Under the pieces are notes generated by a model. That model was not told where the DNA came from. It searched no databases and saw only the letters and a list, made by a program, of their open reading frames with translations. Below are positions 27,214 through 36,691 of a stretch of DNA of 64,000 nucleotides, piece after piece. Made by a program: the position numbers and the translations under genes. Location: contig JAIXQG010000002.1 in assembly GCA_027485835.1 (NCBI GenBank), forward strand, positions 326,232 through 390,231, written 5' to 3'. Position 1 is the first letter of the stretch, and each line of letters opens with the position of its first letter. The DNA is from Alphaproteobacteria bacterium (GTDB lineage Bacteria > Pseudomonadota > Alphaproteobacteria > UBA2136 > UBA6156).

Positions 27214-27290
27214 TGGCGCACTCGGCGGGATTCGAACCCACGACCCCTTCCTTCGGAGGGAAGTACTCTATCCAGCTGAGCTACGAGTGC
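27214..27290 (-). tRNA. tRNA-Arg(CCG)
   Basis: A 77-nt cloverleaf including the encoded CCA. Acceptor GCACTCG pairs with CGAGTGC, discriminator G. The anticodon stem CTTCC/GGAAG encloses loop CTCCGAA with anticodon CCG, reading CGG arginine codons. The T arm contains GTGGG TTCGAAT CCCGC. Confidence 0.95.
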
Positions 27291-27628
27291 GTTGGTAGAC
27301 CAATGACGTGGCCTACGGTGCCTTGATAGGCGGTTTTGAAAGATTCGGCAAGCCGGTAACAGGGGGGTTGGGCGAAATTCGCTGTCAGGACGGGCTATAA
27401 CGTTCAGCGTGCGGTGCAGCATGGCGCGGGAATTCCGGTTGTTTTGCACTGCACCGAACGAGTAAAGCCACGGTAGTGTTGAAAGTTTCGGTTTTAAGGT
27501 GCTTTTGGTTGTGCGTTGCACCAGCCAAAGCCTTTGCTGGACAAGGGTTTTCTGGGTGCCGGTTTGTCAGGATTTCGGTAGTACGCTGCGCAAGCTGCGC
27601 TATAAAGGAAGGTAAGGACAGAACAACC
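27291..27628. other. Intergenic region before the fatty-acid operon
   Basis: No convincing gene. It should hold the tRNA-Arg promoter (minus strand) and the promoter of the operon that begins at 27629. An in-frame extension of the first operon gene back to 27476 lacks a ribosome site and looks non-coding. Confidence 0.5.
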
Positions 27629-30184
27629 ATGCCACGCCGTACCGACCCAAAACTCCCCCGCCCGCTGCCGAAAGCCGCCCATGAGGCGTCTTTGCATTCT
27701 CAGCCCGAGGCCACCACCATGGACGCCCCTGCCGGAGCGCCGGAGTTTACCCTGCCCGACGACATGGTGCTGAACGACAAGGTATTCGCTTACTACATGA
27801 ACCTTGTGGACATGGTGAGCCGCCGCACCGGATTGGAAGTTCATGTCGACCAGCGCGATAACGCGTTGGAGGACGGCGACATTTACCTGTTCAACCACTT
27901 CACCCGTTTTGAAACCGTGATTGCGCCATATATTCTGCACCGCGAAACCAAAAAGCTTGTGCGCAGCGTGGCCTACCACGGGCTGTTTGATGTGAATGAC
28001 ACCATGACGCGCATTTTACAGCGCAGTGGCGCGGTGCCGACAAACCTGCCCCGGCTGCTGCCGTTTTTGGCCGAAGAGATTTTGCGTGGGCGGAAAGTGA
28101 TTATCTTCCCCGAAGGTGGCTTGGTGAAGGATAAGCAGGTGCTGGATGCCAACGGCGACCTGAAGATGTGGAGCGGGGTTTCGGAAAAGGTGCGCAAGCC
28201 GCACCGTGGCGCCGCGGTGCTGGCATTGATGCTGGACTTGGCCAAACGGCGCATCAAGGCGTTGTTTGATGCGGATGACAAAGTGCAGATTACGAATTGG
28301 TGCACGCGATTAGAGCTTACGCCCGAGCAACTGCGCGCGGCGGTGGACAAGCCGACGCTGATCGTGCCGGGGAATATCACCTTTTACCCCATGCGCACCA
28401 ACCCAAACCTGTTGCTGCGTGGATTTGAGAAATTTGCCGGTACGCCGGGCCCGAACGCGCGGGATGAGTTAACGATTGAAGGCAATTTGCTGCTGCGGCC
28501 GACCGATATGGACATCCGGTTCGGTAGCCCGATTGCGGCGCTGGAAGACAAGAAACGCCTGCATACTGCGCTTATGGACCACGTACTGAGCCAAACCCAG
28601 AGCATGGACGACATTTTTGCCCTGAAAGACGATACCGGTACGTTGTTGGATGGCTATGTGGCCAAGTTCATCGCCAAGCGGATTGATAAGGTGCGGGATG
28701 AATATGCGCGCCGGATTTACTTGGGTACGACGATTAACATCAACCACCTGATGGCGACACTGGTGCGGCAGAGTGTGGACGCCGACCAGTGGAGCATGCC
28801 ACGGGCGGATTTCCATAAGGCGCTGTACCTGATGGTGAAGGAATTGCAGCAGCGCACCGACGTGAACCTGCATGCCAGCCTGATGCGGCCGGACATTTAT
28901 GCCGGATTACGCGCAGGTACCATGCGCGGGTTTGTCGGCTTTTTGGAGGCGTGCAGCCGTGTGCGACTTATTGGCGTGCGCAAGGATTCCTATCACTTCT
29001 CGCGCCGGTTATTAGACACGCTGGATTTGCAGGATATCCGTGTAGAAAACCCGATTGCGGTGCATGCCAATGAGGCTTTCCCGATCAAAGCGGTGCGCGA
29101 GGTGGCGGAGAATGTGTTGAACCGCCTTGATAAAATGACCGACAAGGACATTGCCGACTTACGGTTTGACGACATGTTGCGCGAGCATGCGGCGCTGCGT
29201 TTAAAGTTTGGGAAAAAAGATCCGCACATGTTGCTGGCGGCAGACAACCCCCTGCACGGTAGCCCGTATTTGCTGAAACCCGAGCCGGTAGAGACCAAAA
29301 CCAAAGGCGGGCACGCCCGCGTGCGGCAACATGGCGTGCTACTGGTGCATGGCTTTGCCACCACCCCTGCCGATTTACGCACCTATGCCGAACATCTGCG
29401 TGACCGTGGCTATACCGTGCTGGGATTGCGTTTGCCGGGGCATGGTACGAGCATCCTTGACTTGGAAACGCGGCACCGCAGCGAATGGCTGGCGGCATTG
29501 CAGGAAGGCTATGGCATACTGGCGGAATTGTGTGATGAGGTTTCGGCGATCGGATTCTCGACCGGTGGGGCCCTTGCACTGCAACTGGCGGCGACCAAGC
29601 CGGAGAAACTGATGCGTGTGGCCAGCGTGGCGGCACCGTTGGAGGTCCAGAACAAAAAGATGAAGTACGTGCCGGTGGGGATGATTCTGCGGGCGATTTT
29701 GGACAAGATCCCGGGTCTGACCGATGTGCTGCGCTTCCACACTTATGACCGCGACATTACGGGGACGGTGTATCACCGCGTGCCGGTGAGCGCCCTTAAC
29801 CAGCTGCGCCTGACCATTGCCGATATGTGGAGCTGCCTGCCGCGCGTAACCGTGCCGGTGGTGGTATTGCAAGGCCTGCTGGACCGTACGGTGGTGCCCG
29901 AAAGTGCGGTGAGGATTTTCCGCCGCCTTGGTAGCGAGGTAAAGGCTTTGCGCTGGATTGCCGGTGGGCCGCATGGGCTGATTACCCAGAAATTCGGCAA
30001 CACCTGGGACATCCTTGATGGATTTTTGGCCGGAGAGGACGTGACAGGAACGGCTAAAGCGGCGTCTTATAAGAACGAGCATGCGATCGTGGCTCCGCCC
30101 CTGAACTACGCACCGCAGCCCAAACGACGGATAACAAGAAAACTGGCCCAATGGCTGATTACACGAAAGGCACCCGCCCAATGA
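27629..30184 (+). CDS. Fusion of glycerolipid acyltransferase and alpha/beta hydrolase
   Basis: An 851-residue two-domain protein. The N-terminal half is a PlsC/PlsB-type acyltransferase: NHFTRFE (residues 89-95, an H-x4-E form of the catalytic H-x4-D) and the FPEGG motif (160-164). The C-terminal part from about residue 570 is an alpha/beta hydrolase: VLLVHGFATTP oxyanion region, nucleophile elbow GFSTGG (about 641-646), a late acidic loop (LLDRTVVPE) and a histidine in GGPHGLI. It may transfer or release acyl chains, but the substrates are unknown. ATG 27629 follows AAGGAAGGTAAGGA. Its stop overlaps the thiolase start (ATGA), and the operon continues with beta-oxidation genes, pointing to lipid turnover: hydrolysis of acyl esters coupled to degradation or re-esterification. 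Confidence 0.82.
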   Translation: MPRRTDPKLPRPLPKAAHEASLHSQPEATTMDAPAGAPEFTLPDDMVLNDKVFAYYMNLVDMVSRRTGLEVHVDQRDNALEDGDIYLFNHFTRFETVIAPYILHRETKKLVRSVAYHGLFDVNDTMTRILQRSGAVPTNLPRLLPFLAEEILRGRKVIIFPEGGLVKDKQVLDANGDLKMWSGVSEKVRKPHRGAAVLALMLDLAKRRIKALFDADDKVQITNWCTRLELTPEQLRAAVDKPTLIVPGNITFYPMRTNPNLLLRGFEKFAGTPGPNARDELTIEGNLLLRPTDMDIRFGSPIAALEDKKRLHTALMDHVLSQTQSMDDIFALKDDTGTLLDGYVAKFIAKRIDKVRDEYARRIYLGTTININHLMATLVRQSVDADQWSMPRADFHKALYLMVKELQQRTDVNLHASLMRPDIYAGLRAGTMRGFVGFLEACSRVRLIGVRKDSYHFSRRLLDTLDLQDIRVENPIAVHANEAFPIKAVREVAENVLNRLDKMTDKDIADLRFDDMLREHAALRLKFGKKDPHMLLAADNPLHGSPYLLKPEPVETKTKGGHARVRQHGVLLVHGFATTPADLRTYAEHLRDRGYTVLGLRLPGHGTSILDLETRHRSEWLAALQEGYGILAELCDEVSAIGFSTGGALALQLAATKPEKLMRVASVAAPLEVQNKKMKYVPVGMILRAILDKIPGLTDVLRFHTYDRDITGTVYHRVPVSALNQLRLTIADMWSCLPRVTVPVVVLQGLLDRTVVPESAVRIFRRLGSEVKALRWIAGGPHGLITQKFGNTWDILDGFLAGEDVTGTAKAASYKNEHAIVAPPLNYAPQPKRRITRKLAQWLITRKAPAQ

Positions 30185-31329
30185 CACACACTGCGAAACG
30201 CGCCGTGATTGTGGGGTACGCGCGTACCCCCTTTACCCCTGCCCACAAGGGCGCACTGGTGCATACCCGCGCCGACGATATGGCGGCAGCGGTGGTGAAG
30301 GCTTTATTAAAGCGCACGAAGGTGAAGCCCGCCGATGTGGAAGACCTGATTGTCGGCTGTGCCTTTCCTGAAGGGGAACAAGGGTTTAACGTGGCGCGCC
30401 TGATTGGGTTTTTGGCCGGTTTGCCGCAAGGTGTGGCGGGGCTGACGGTGAACCGTTTTTGCGGATCGTCGATGCAGGCCGTGCAGATTGCCGCCGGTGC
30501 GATTGCGACCGGTGCAGGTGAGGTGTTCATTTGTGCGGGCGTGGAAAGCATGAGCCGCGTGCCGATTGGCGGCTTTAACCCCCTGCCCAACCCCAAGCTG
30601 TATGACGAGATGCCGGAAGCGTATATTGGCATGGGTGAAACCGCTGAGAACGTGGCCAAGAAATTCAAGCTGACCCGCGCCGAACAGGATGCGTTTGCAG
30701 TGGAAAGCCAGCGCAAGGCCGGTATTGCCGCTGCCAAGGGCTTGCTGAAGGATGAAATTGTGCCGATTGAAACCAAGCATGGTGTGGTGGCGGAAGACGG
30801 CTGCCTGCGCCCTGACACGACCGTGAGTGCGCTTGGCGATTTGAAGCCTGCGTTTGACAAAGACGGCAGCGTGACCGCCGGTACCAGCAGCCCGCTGACC
30901 GATGGGGCTGCCGCCGTGCTGGTGGTTTCGGAAGACTATGCCAAGAAGCATAAGCTGCCGATTCTGGCACGGATTGTCAGTTTTGCGGTGAGCGGCTGTG
31001 CGCCGGAAATTATGGGCATGGGCCCGGTGGATGCCACCCGCAAGGCGTTAGAGCGCGCGGGGCTGAAGCTGAAGGATATTGATGTGATTGAGCTGAATGA
31101 AGCGTTTGCGGCGCAGAGCCTTGGCGTCATCAAGACCCTCAAACCCGATATGGACAAGGTGAACATTGACGGAGGCGCGATTGCGCTGGGCCACCCGCTG
31201 GGTGCCACGGGCGCGCGGATTGTGGGTAAGGCTGCCAGTTTGCTTCAGCGCACCAAAGGCAAATATGCACTCGCTACCCAGTGTATTGGCGGTGGGCAAG
31301 GCATTGCGATGATTCTGGAGAAGGCATAA
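30181..31329 (+). CDS. fadA: Acetyl-CoA acyltransferase (thiolase)
   Basis: A 382-residue thiolase. The nucleophilic Cys is in NRFCGSSMQ, the second region is IELNEAFAAQSL, ALGHPLGATGAR carries the active His, and CIGGGQGIA has the second Cys. It performs the last beta-oxidation step, splitting 3-ketoacyl-CoA into acetyl-CoA and a shortened acyl-CoA. The start at 30181 overlaps the upstream stop by 4 bp, and the FadN-type gene starts 4 bp later, so it is firmly within the fatty-acid operon. Biosynthetic thiolases (PhaA) are similar, but the context favours degradation. Confidence 0.92.
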   Translation: MTHTAKRAVIVGYARTPFTPAHKGALVHTRADDMAAAVVKALLKRTKVKPADVEDLIVGCAFPEGEQGFNVARLIGFLAGLPQGVAGLTVNRFCGSSMQAVQIAAGAIATGAGEVFICAGVESMSRVPIGGFNPLPNPKLYDEMPEAYIGMGETAENVAKKFKLTRAEQDAFAVESQRKAGIAAAKGLLKDEIVPIETKHGVVAEDGCLRPDTTVSALGDLKPAFDKDGSVTAGTSSPLTDGAAAVLVVSEDYAKKHKLPILARIVSFAVSGCAPEIMGMGPVDATRKALERAGLKLKDIDVIELNEAFAAQSLGVIKTLKPDMDKVNIDGGAIALGHPLGATGARIVGKAASLLQRTKGKYALATQCIGGGQGIAMILEKA

Positions 31330-31333
31330 CCCC

Positions 31334-33751
31334 ATGGCAAAGACTCCGGTAAAAACAATCAAAACGGCGAAACCGGCCACCAAGCCCTCAGTGAAAGTTC
31401 CGGTGAAACCGGCAGCTAAAGTACCGATTTTGCGCAGTGGCCCCAAGCCAATCGGCAAGGTGGCGGTGATTGGCGCGGGCGTGATGGGTGCGGGCATTGC
31501 CGCACAGGTGGCGAATGCGGGGATTCCGGTTGTGCTGCTGGATGTGGTGCCGGATGGTGCCGCCAAAGCAATTGAGAAACTGAAGAAAAGCAACCCGGCC
31601 GCGCTGATGCACCCGCGCAATGCGAGTTTGATTACGCCGGGGTCGAGCATCAAGGACCTGAAGCTGGTAGCCGATTGCGACTGGATTATTGAGGCCGTGA
31701 TTGAGAAGCTGGAGGTGAAAAAGAGCCTCTACAAGCAGTTGGCATTACTGCGGCACCGGAATGCGGTGGTGAGCAGCAATACCTCGACACTGCCGCTGGA
31801 CGTGCTGACTGAAGGGTTGCCGGCCGATTTTAAAAAGCACTTCTTAATCGCCCACTTTTTTAACCCGCCGCGCTACATGCGCCTGCTGGAGCTGGTGATT
31901 GGCGAGCACACCCTGCCGGATGTGGCGAGCCGCGTGAGGGATTTTTCCGACCGCAAATTGGGTAAAACCGTGGTGGATTGTTACGACACGCCGGGATTCA
32001 TTGCCAACCGTATTGGTACCTACTGGATGCATGCCGGTGTGGTGAAGGCGTTGGAAATGGGCGTGGGGATTGAAGAAGCCGACGCCATGCTGGGCAAACC
32101 GATGGGCGTGCCGAAGACGAATTTGTTCGGGTTGCTGGACCTTGTGGGGTTAGACCTGATGCCGCACGTGTTGAACAGCCTGCGCGGGGCGTTGCCCGCG
32201 AACGACGCGTTTATGAAGCTGGGTGAGGCGCCGGCATTACTCTCCAAAATGATTGCGGAGGGCTACACCGGCCGTAAGGGCAAGGGTGGGTTTTACCGTT
32301 TGGATGAAACCAAGACCAAGCTGGTGCTGAACCTGCAAACCGGCGAGTACGCCAAAACGCGCAAGCCGAAGGTGGACGCGGTTATCGCGGCCAAGAAAAA
32401 CGGGTTGCGCGCGATGCTGACCCATGACAGTGCCGAAGGGCGCTACGCGTGGGAGGTGATTGGTGGCACGCTGATGTATGCCGCCGGTTTGGTGGGTGAG
32501 ATTGCTGCGGATATCCATACGATTGATACCGCCATGCGGCTTGGATTCAACTGGAAGAAAGGCCCGTTTGAACTCATCGATAGCGTTGGCACCGCGTGGC
32601 TGGCCGACAAGATGGTGGCCGAAGGTTTGCCGGTTCCGGCCATTTTAAAAGCCGCGGCGGGGCGTAAGCTCTACCGCGTGAGCAACGGGCGTTTGGAATA
32701 CCTGACGTTGAACGGCGATTATGCCGCTGTGCGTCGCCCTGAGGGTGTGCTGCTGCTGGAGGACATCAAGCGCGAGGCCGGTGGCCAAAAAGGCCGCCTG
32801 TTTGGCAACATGAGTGCCAGCGTGTGGGACATTGGCGACCGCGTGGCGTGTTTTGAAATGCACAGCAAGATGAACAGCTTCAACCCGCTGGTGTTGCGTG
32901 TGCTGCGCGAAGCTCAGCGCAAGCTGCCGGAGATGGGTTACAAGGGTTTGGTGCTGTACAACGAGGGAAGCAACTTCTCGGTCGGTGCGAATATTCTGAT
33001 GCTGCTGGTGACTGGTAAACTGCGCCTGTGGGGCTTGGTGGACTGGATTCTGCGCGACGGACAACAGACGTTTGCAGGGCTGAAGTATGCGCCGTTCCCG
33101 GTAGTAGCCGCGCCGCATAACATGGCGCTGGGTGGCGGCTGCGAAATTGTGCTGCACGCCCATGCGGTGGAAGCCCATGCCGAGCTGTATATGGGCTTGG
33201 TGGAAGCCGGTGTGGGGATTATTCCCGGCTGGGGTGGCTGTAAGGAGCTGCTGGGCCGCGCGATTGCGAAAAGTAAGAGCAAAGGGCCGATGCCGCCGGT
33301 GATTCAGGCGTTTGAAACCATTGCGATGGCGAAGGTGAGCAAGAGTGCCGCCGAAGCGCGCGACCTGCTGTTTTTGCGCGATACCGACGGGGTGGTGATG
33401 AACCGCGACCGCGTGTTGGAGTCGGCTAAGGCGCGGGTGTTGCACATGGCGCATGGGTTTGAACCGCCTGCCCCGCATGAGTACCGTTTGCCAGGGCCGA
33501 GCGGTTTGGCGGCGTTGAAGCTGGCGCTACATGACTTCTTTAAAAAAGGCATTGCCACCAAACACGACATGGTGGTGGGCGGCGAATTGGCGCGGGCACT
33601 GACCGGTGGCGACACCGACCTGACCGAGATATTGGGCGAAGACGACATGCTTAAGCTGGAGCGCAAGGGCTTGGTGACACTGGCGAAAACCCGTGGTACG
33701 CAAGACCGGATTGCCTACATGTTGAAGAAAAACAAGCCGCTGCGTAACTAA
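31334..33751 (+). CDS. fadN: FadN-type 3-hydroxyacyl-CoA dehydrogenase / enoyl-CoA hydratase
   Basis: An 805-residue bifunctional enzyme. The N-terminus is a Lys/Pro/Ala-rich tail of about 35 residues. The NAD-binding fold follows (VIGAGVMGAGIA, 45-56), then the dehydrogenase C-terminal domains (AHFFNPPRYMRLLELV, DTPGFIANRIG). The last third is an enoyl-CoA hydratase with the oxyanion loop NMALGGGCE and the catalytic-Glu segment LYMGLVEAGVGIIPGWGG. The order (dehydrogenase first) is that of Bacillus FadN and opposite to E. coli FadB. It hydrates enoyl-CoA and oxidises the 3-hydroxyacyl-CoA. The genes around it are thiolase and acyl-CoA dehydrogenase, the same set as the fadNAE operon. Confidence 0.92.
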   Translation: MAKTPVKTIKTAKPATKPSVKVPVKPAAKVPILRSGPKPIGKVAVIGAGVMGAGIAAQVANAGIPVVLLDVVPDGAAKAIEKLKKSNPAALMHPRNASLITPGSSIKDLKLVADCDWIIEAVIEKLEVKKSLYKQLALLRHRNAVVSSNTSTLPLDVLTEGLPADFKKHFLIAHFFNPPRYMRLLELVIGEHTLPDVASRVRDFSDRKLGKTVVDCYDTPGFIANRIGTYWMHAGVVKALEMGVGIEEADAMLGKPMGVPKTNLFGLLDLVGLDLMPHVLNSLRGALPANDAFMKLGEAPALLSKMIAEGYTGRKGKGGFYRLDETKTKLVLNLQTGEYAKTRKPKVDAVIAAKKNGLRAMLTHDSAEGRYAWEVIGGTLMYAAGLVGEIAADIHTIDTAMRLGFNWKKGPFELIDSVGTAWLADKMVAEGLPVPAILKAAAGRKLYRVSNGRLEYLTLNGDYAAVRRPEGVLLLEDIKREAGGQKGRLFGNMSASVWDIGDRVACFEMHSKMNSFNPLVLRVLREAQRKLPEMGYKGLVLYNEGSNFSVGANILMLLVTGKLRLWGLVDWILRDGQQTFAGLKYAPFPVVAAPHNMALGGGCEIVLHAHAVEAHAELYMGLVEAGVGIIPGWGGCKELLGRAIAKSKSKGPMPPVIQAFETIAMAKVSKSAAEARDLLFLRDTDGVVMNRDRVLESAKARVLHMAHGFEPPAPHEYRLPGPSGLAALKLALHDFFKKGIATKHDMVVGGELARALTGGDTDLTEILGEDDMLKLERKGLVTLAKTRGTQDRIAYMLKKNKPLRN

Positions 33752-33783
33752 CATTTCACGTTTCTGACGAAAGGAAAAACCCT

Positions 33784-36063
33784 ATGGAACTACTTGCTCT
33801 GACTGCTGGAACCGCGCTGGCCGGCGTGCTGTTTATCAAGCAACTGCGCGTGCCGCTGCTGGCCGCACCGGCGATGAAAATTGCGAAAGGCGTGCTACCG
33901 AGTATTGGTGACACCGAGCGCATTGCGCTGGAAGCCGGTACGGTGTGGTGGGATGGGGAGATTTTTTCCGGTAAGCCCAAATGGAAGCGCCTGCTAAGCT
34001 TTGACGTACAAGGCCTGACCAAAGAGGAAAAAGCCTTTTTGGACGGCCCGACCGAAGAGCTGTGCGCGATGCTCGATGACCACAAGATTTTTCAGGACCG
34101 CGACCTTTCTGCCGCCACATGGAAATACCTGAAGGACAAGAAATTTTTTGGGATGATTATCCCCAAAGAACATGGTGGGCTTGGCTTTAGCGCGATCGCG
34201 CACAGCGCCATAGTGACCAAAATTGCCAGCCGCAGCTTGGCGGCGGCCGTGACCGTGATGGTGCCCAACAGCCTAGGGCCGGGTGAACTGCTCCTGCGTT
34301 ATGGTACCGACGCCCAGAAAAAACATTATCTACCACGCTTGGCCAAGGGGCAGGATATTCCCTGCTTTGCGCTGACCGAACCGCATGCCGGTAGCGACGC
34401 TGCCAGCGGCACCAGTTTTGGTGTGGTGGTGAAAAAGAAGGTGAATGGCAAGGACGTGCTCGGGATGGAGCTGACCTTCAACAAGCGGTACATTACTTTG
34501 GCGCCGGTGGCGACGGTGGTGGGGCTTGCCTTCCGCCTGACCGACCCCAACCGCCTGCTGGGCGACAAAGAGGATTTGGGCATTACCTGTGCCCTGCTAC
34601 CGCGCGATACCAAAGGCCTTGAGATTGGCGAACAACATGACCCGATGGGTGTGCCGTTCAAGAACGGACCCGTGCGCGGCAAAAAGGTGTTTGTGCCGCT
34701 GGATGTGATTATCGGTGGCCCCGCGATGGCCGGTGAAGGTTGGAAAATGCTGATGGAAGCGCTGGCGGCCGGACGCGGGATTAGCCTGCCAAGCCTGAGC
34801 GTGGGTGCGGCAGAACTGAGCCTGCGCGCCGCGGCAGCCTATGCCGGTGTACGTGAGCAATTCGGGATGCCGGTAGGGAAATTTGAAGGTGTGCGCGAGC
34901 GCCTTGCCCGCATGGCCGTAAACGCCCACCTGATGAACGCCGTGCGCGTGGTGACCTGTGGCGCGATTGACGCCGGTGAGCATCCTGCGGTGGCGAGCGG
35001 GATTTCCAAGGCCTACCTGACCGAAGGCATGCGCGTGAGCATTAACGACGCGATGGACGTGATTGCCGGTGCCGCGATTTGCCGTGGGCCGCGCAATATG
35101 TTTGCGCGGGCGTACAACGGGATTCCGATCGGGATTACGGTAGAAGGCTCGAACATTCTGACCCGCAGCCTGATTGTGTTTGGCCAAGGTGCCATGCGCA
35201 GCCACCCGTATTTGCAAGATGAAGTGAACGCGATTGGACGCGGCGATGTGAAGGCGTTTGATAAGGCGTTCTTTGGTCATGTGCGGCACTTTTTAGGTAA
35301 CGCCGTACGCGCGTTTGTGCTGGGTTTAACGCGTGGTTATGGCACCTTTACCGCCCACAGCAGCGTGGCGCACCATTACCGCCACCTCAACCGTTTGAGC
35401 GCGAGCTTTGCGCTGCTGACGGACTTCGGGTTGCTGATTTTGGGCGGGAGCCTGAAACGCAAGGAGTACCTGAGCGGGCGTTATGCCGACGCACTGGCAG
35501 GCCTGTACATGGCCAGCACCTTACTGAAGCAGGTACACGACAAGGGTTACCCCGCCAGTACCCGCCCGATTACCGAACTGGCCTTGCAGCAAACGTTGTA
35601 TGATATTGAGCAAGCGTTGTTGGGTGTGGTGCGCAACCTGCCCAACCCGCCGCTGGCCTTGCTGGCCCGCCTGCTGGCACTGCCGCTGGGTGCACGTTTG
35701 ACCAAGCCCAAGGACAAGCTGATTGATAAGGTGGCCGACGCCGTGATGCAGCCGACCAGTGGCGTGCGTGAGCAACTGAGCACCGAGATTTATATTCCGG
35801 ATGCAAAGGAAGAAGGCCTCGGTAAATTGGAGGCGACCTATGCCAAAGTGACCGCTGCCGAGCCGGTACGCCGCAAGATTGGTGCTGCCGTGAAGGAGCG
35901 GAAGATTAAAAAGGGCAGCGCGACCGCTATGACCGATGCCGCGCTGATGGCCAACGTGATTACCGCCAAAGAGCACAAACTGGTGCTGGATGCGTTGGCG
36001 GCGCAGGATGACATTGTGCAGGTGGATTATTATACGCCTGCGGCTTATGGCAAGTTGCGCTAA
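33784..36063 (+). CDS. fadE: Acyl-CoA dehydrogenase (FadE type)
   Basis: A 759-residue long-form acyl-CoA dehydrogenase. It starts with a hydrophobic segment (LLALTAGTALAGVLFI), then a dehydrogenase core with CFALTEPHAGSDAASGT (FAD/substrate region), ALAAGRGISLPSLS and REQFGMPVGKFEGV. A C-terminal DUF1974-like helical region of about 250 residues follows, as in E. coli FadE. It catalyses the first step of beta-oxidation, passing electrons to ETF. AAAGGAAAAACCCT precedes the ATG. It is the last gene of the fatty-acid operon and is followed by a strong terminator. Confidence 0.92.
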   Translation: MELLALTAGTALAGVLFIKQLRVPLLAAPAMKIAKGVLPSIGDTERIALEAGTVWWDGEIFSGKPKWKRLLSFDVQGLTKEEKAFLDGPTEELCAMLDDHKIFQDRDLSAATWKYLKDKKFFGMIIPKEHGGLGFSAIAHSAIVTKIASRSLAAAVTVMVPNSLGPGELLLRYGTDAQKKHYLPRLAKGQDIPCFALTEPHAGSDAASGTSFGVVVKKKVNGKDVLGMELTFNKRYITLAPVATVVGLAFRLTDPNRLLGDKEDLGITCALLPRDTKGLEIGEQHDPMGVPFKNGPVRGKKVFVPLDVIIGGPAMAGEGWKMLMEALAAGRGISLPSLSVGAAELSLRAAAAYAGVREQFGMPVGKFEGVRERLARMAVNAHLMNAVRVVTCGAIDAGEHPAVASGISKAYLTEGMRVSINDAMDVIAGAAICRGPRNMFARAYNGIPIGITVEGSNILTRSLIVFGQGAMRSHPYLQDEVNAIGRGDVKAFDKAFFGHVRHFLGNAVRAFVLGLTRGYGTFTAHSSVAHHYRHLNRLSASFALLTDFGLLILGGSLKRKEYLSGRYADALAGLYMASTLLKQVHDKGYPASTRPITELALQQTLYDIEQALLGVVRNLPNPPLALLARLLALPLGARLTKPKDKLIDKVADAVMQPTSGVREQLSTEIYIPDAKEEGLGKLEATYAKVTAAEPVRRKIGAAVKERKIKKGSATAMTDAALMANVITAKEHKLVLDALAAQDDIVQVDYYTPAAYGKLR

Positions 36064-36074
36064 GGACTGCGACG

Positions 36075-36101
36075 AAAAAGCGGCCCCACGGGCCGCTTTT
36101 T
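36075..36101. terminator. Bidirectional terminator between fadE and ecfG
   Basis: AAAAAGCGGCCC and GGGCCGCTTTTT with a CAC loop give a near-perfect 12-bp stem with T runs on both strands. It ends the fatty-acid operon and the nepR-ecfG transcript. Confidence 0.92.
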
Positions 36102-36120
36102 GGTAACGTGCGTATCGCGG

Positions 36121-36690
36121 CTATTCCACCATGCGATGAGAAGACATGGCGCCGCTGGTAGCAGCCAGCAGGGTGCTGTCTTCGGCGTGGTCCGATGGGT
36201 TGGCCATGCCGAGCATTTCCGCCAGCTTGGCGCGACCACGGTTGATGCGGCTTTTGACGGTACCGACGGCGACGTCGCAGATCACGGCGGCTTCTTCGTA
36301 ACTAAAGCCGTTGGCGCCGACCAGCAGCAGCACTTCGCGCTGGTCGTCCGGCAGCTTCTTCAAAGCTTCGCGGAAACGGACGAAGTCGAGGTGTTTGCCT
36401 TGGTCCGGCATGGTCACCATACGCTCGGCGTAGGAGCCGTCGGCGTCTTCGACCTCGCGCTGGCGCTTGCGGCACTCGGTGTAAAACTGGTTGCGCAGGA
36501 TGGTGAACAGCCATGCCTTCAAGTGGGTATCCGGACGGTAGGTCTCGCGGTTGGCCCAGGCGCGCACCAACGTTTCCTGCACCAGATCATCGGCACGGTC
36601 GGGATTGTACGTCAGCGACAGCGCGAACGCGCGCATGCTTGGCACGGCGGCGAGCAGCTCGTCTTTAAAGTTGAAAATAAGATCGGCCAT
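36121..36690 (-). CDS. ecfG: General stress response sigma factor EcfG
   Basis: A 189-residue ECF sigma factor. Region 2 is seen in ALSLTYNPDRADDLVQETLVRAW and LKAWLFTILRNQFYTECRK, and region 4 in LPDDQREVLLLVGANGFSYEEAA and VAVGTVKSRINRGRAKL. In Alphaproteobacteria EcfG directs RNA polymerase to GGAAC...GTT promoters when released from NepR by phosphorylated PhyR. NepR is encoded one base upstream, PhyR divergently, and several EcfG-type promoters are visible nearby, so the identity is well supported by context. Confidence 0.95.
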   Translation of the reverse strand: MADLIFNFKDELLAAVPSMRAFALSLTYNPDRADDLVQETLVRAWANRETYRPDTHLKAWLFTILRNQFYTECRKRQREVEDADGSYAERMVTMPDQGKHLDFVRFREALKKLPDDQREVLLLVGANGFSYEEAAVICDVAVGTVKSRINRGRAKLAEMLGMANPSDHAEDSTLLAATSGAMSSHRMVE

Positions 36691-36691
36691 G

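Noticed and set aside
27476-27628. N-terminal extension of the acyltransferase-hydrolase fusion
   Set aside because: The extra 51 residues are Cys- and Phe-rich, lack a ribosome site and precede a better start with a purine-rich site.
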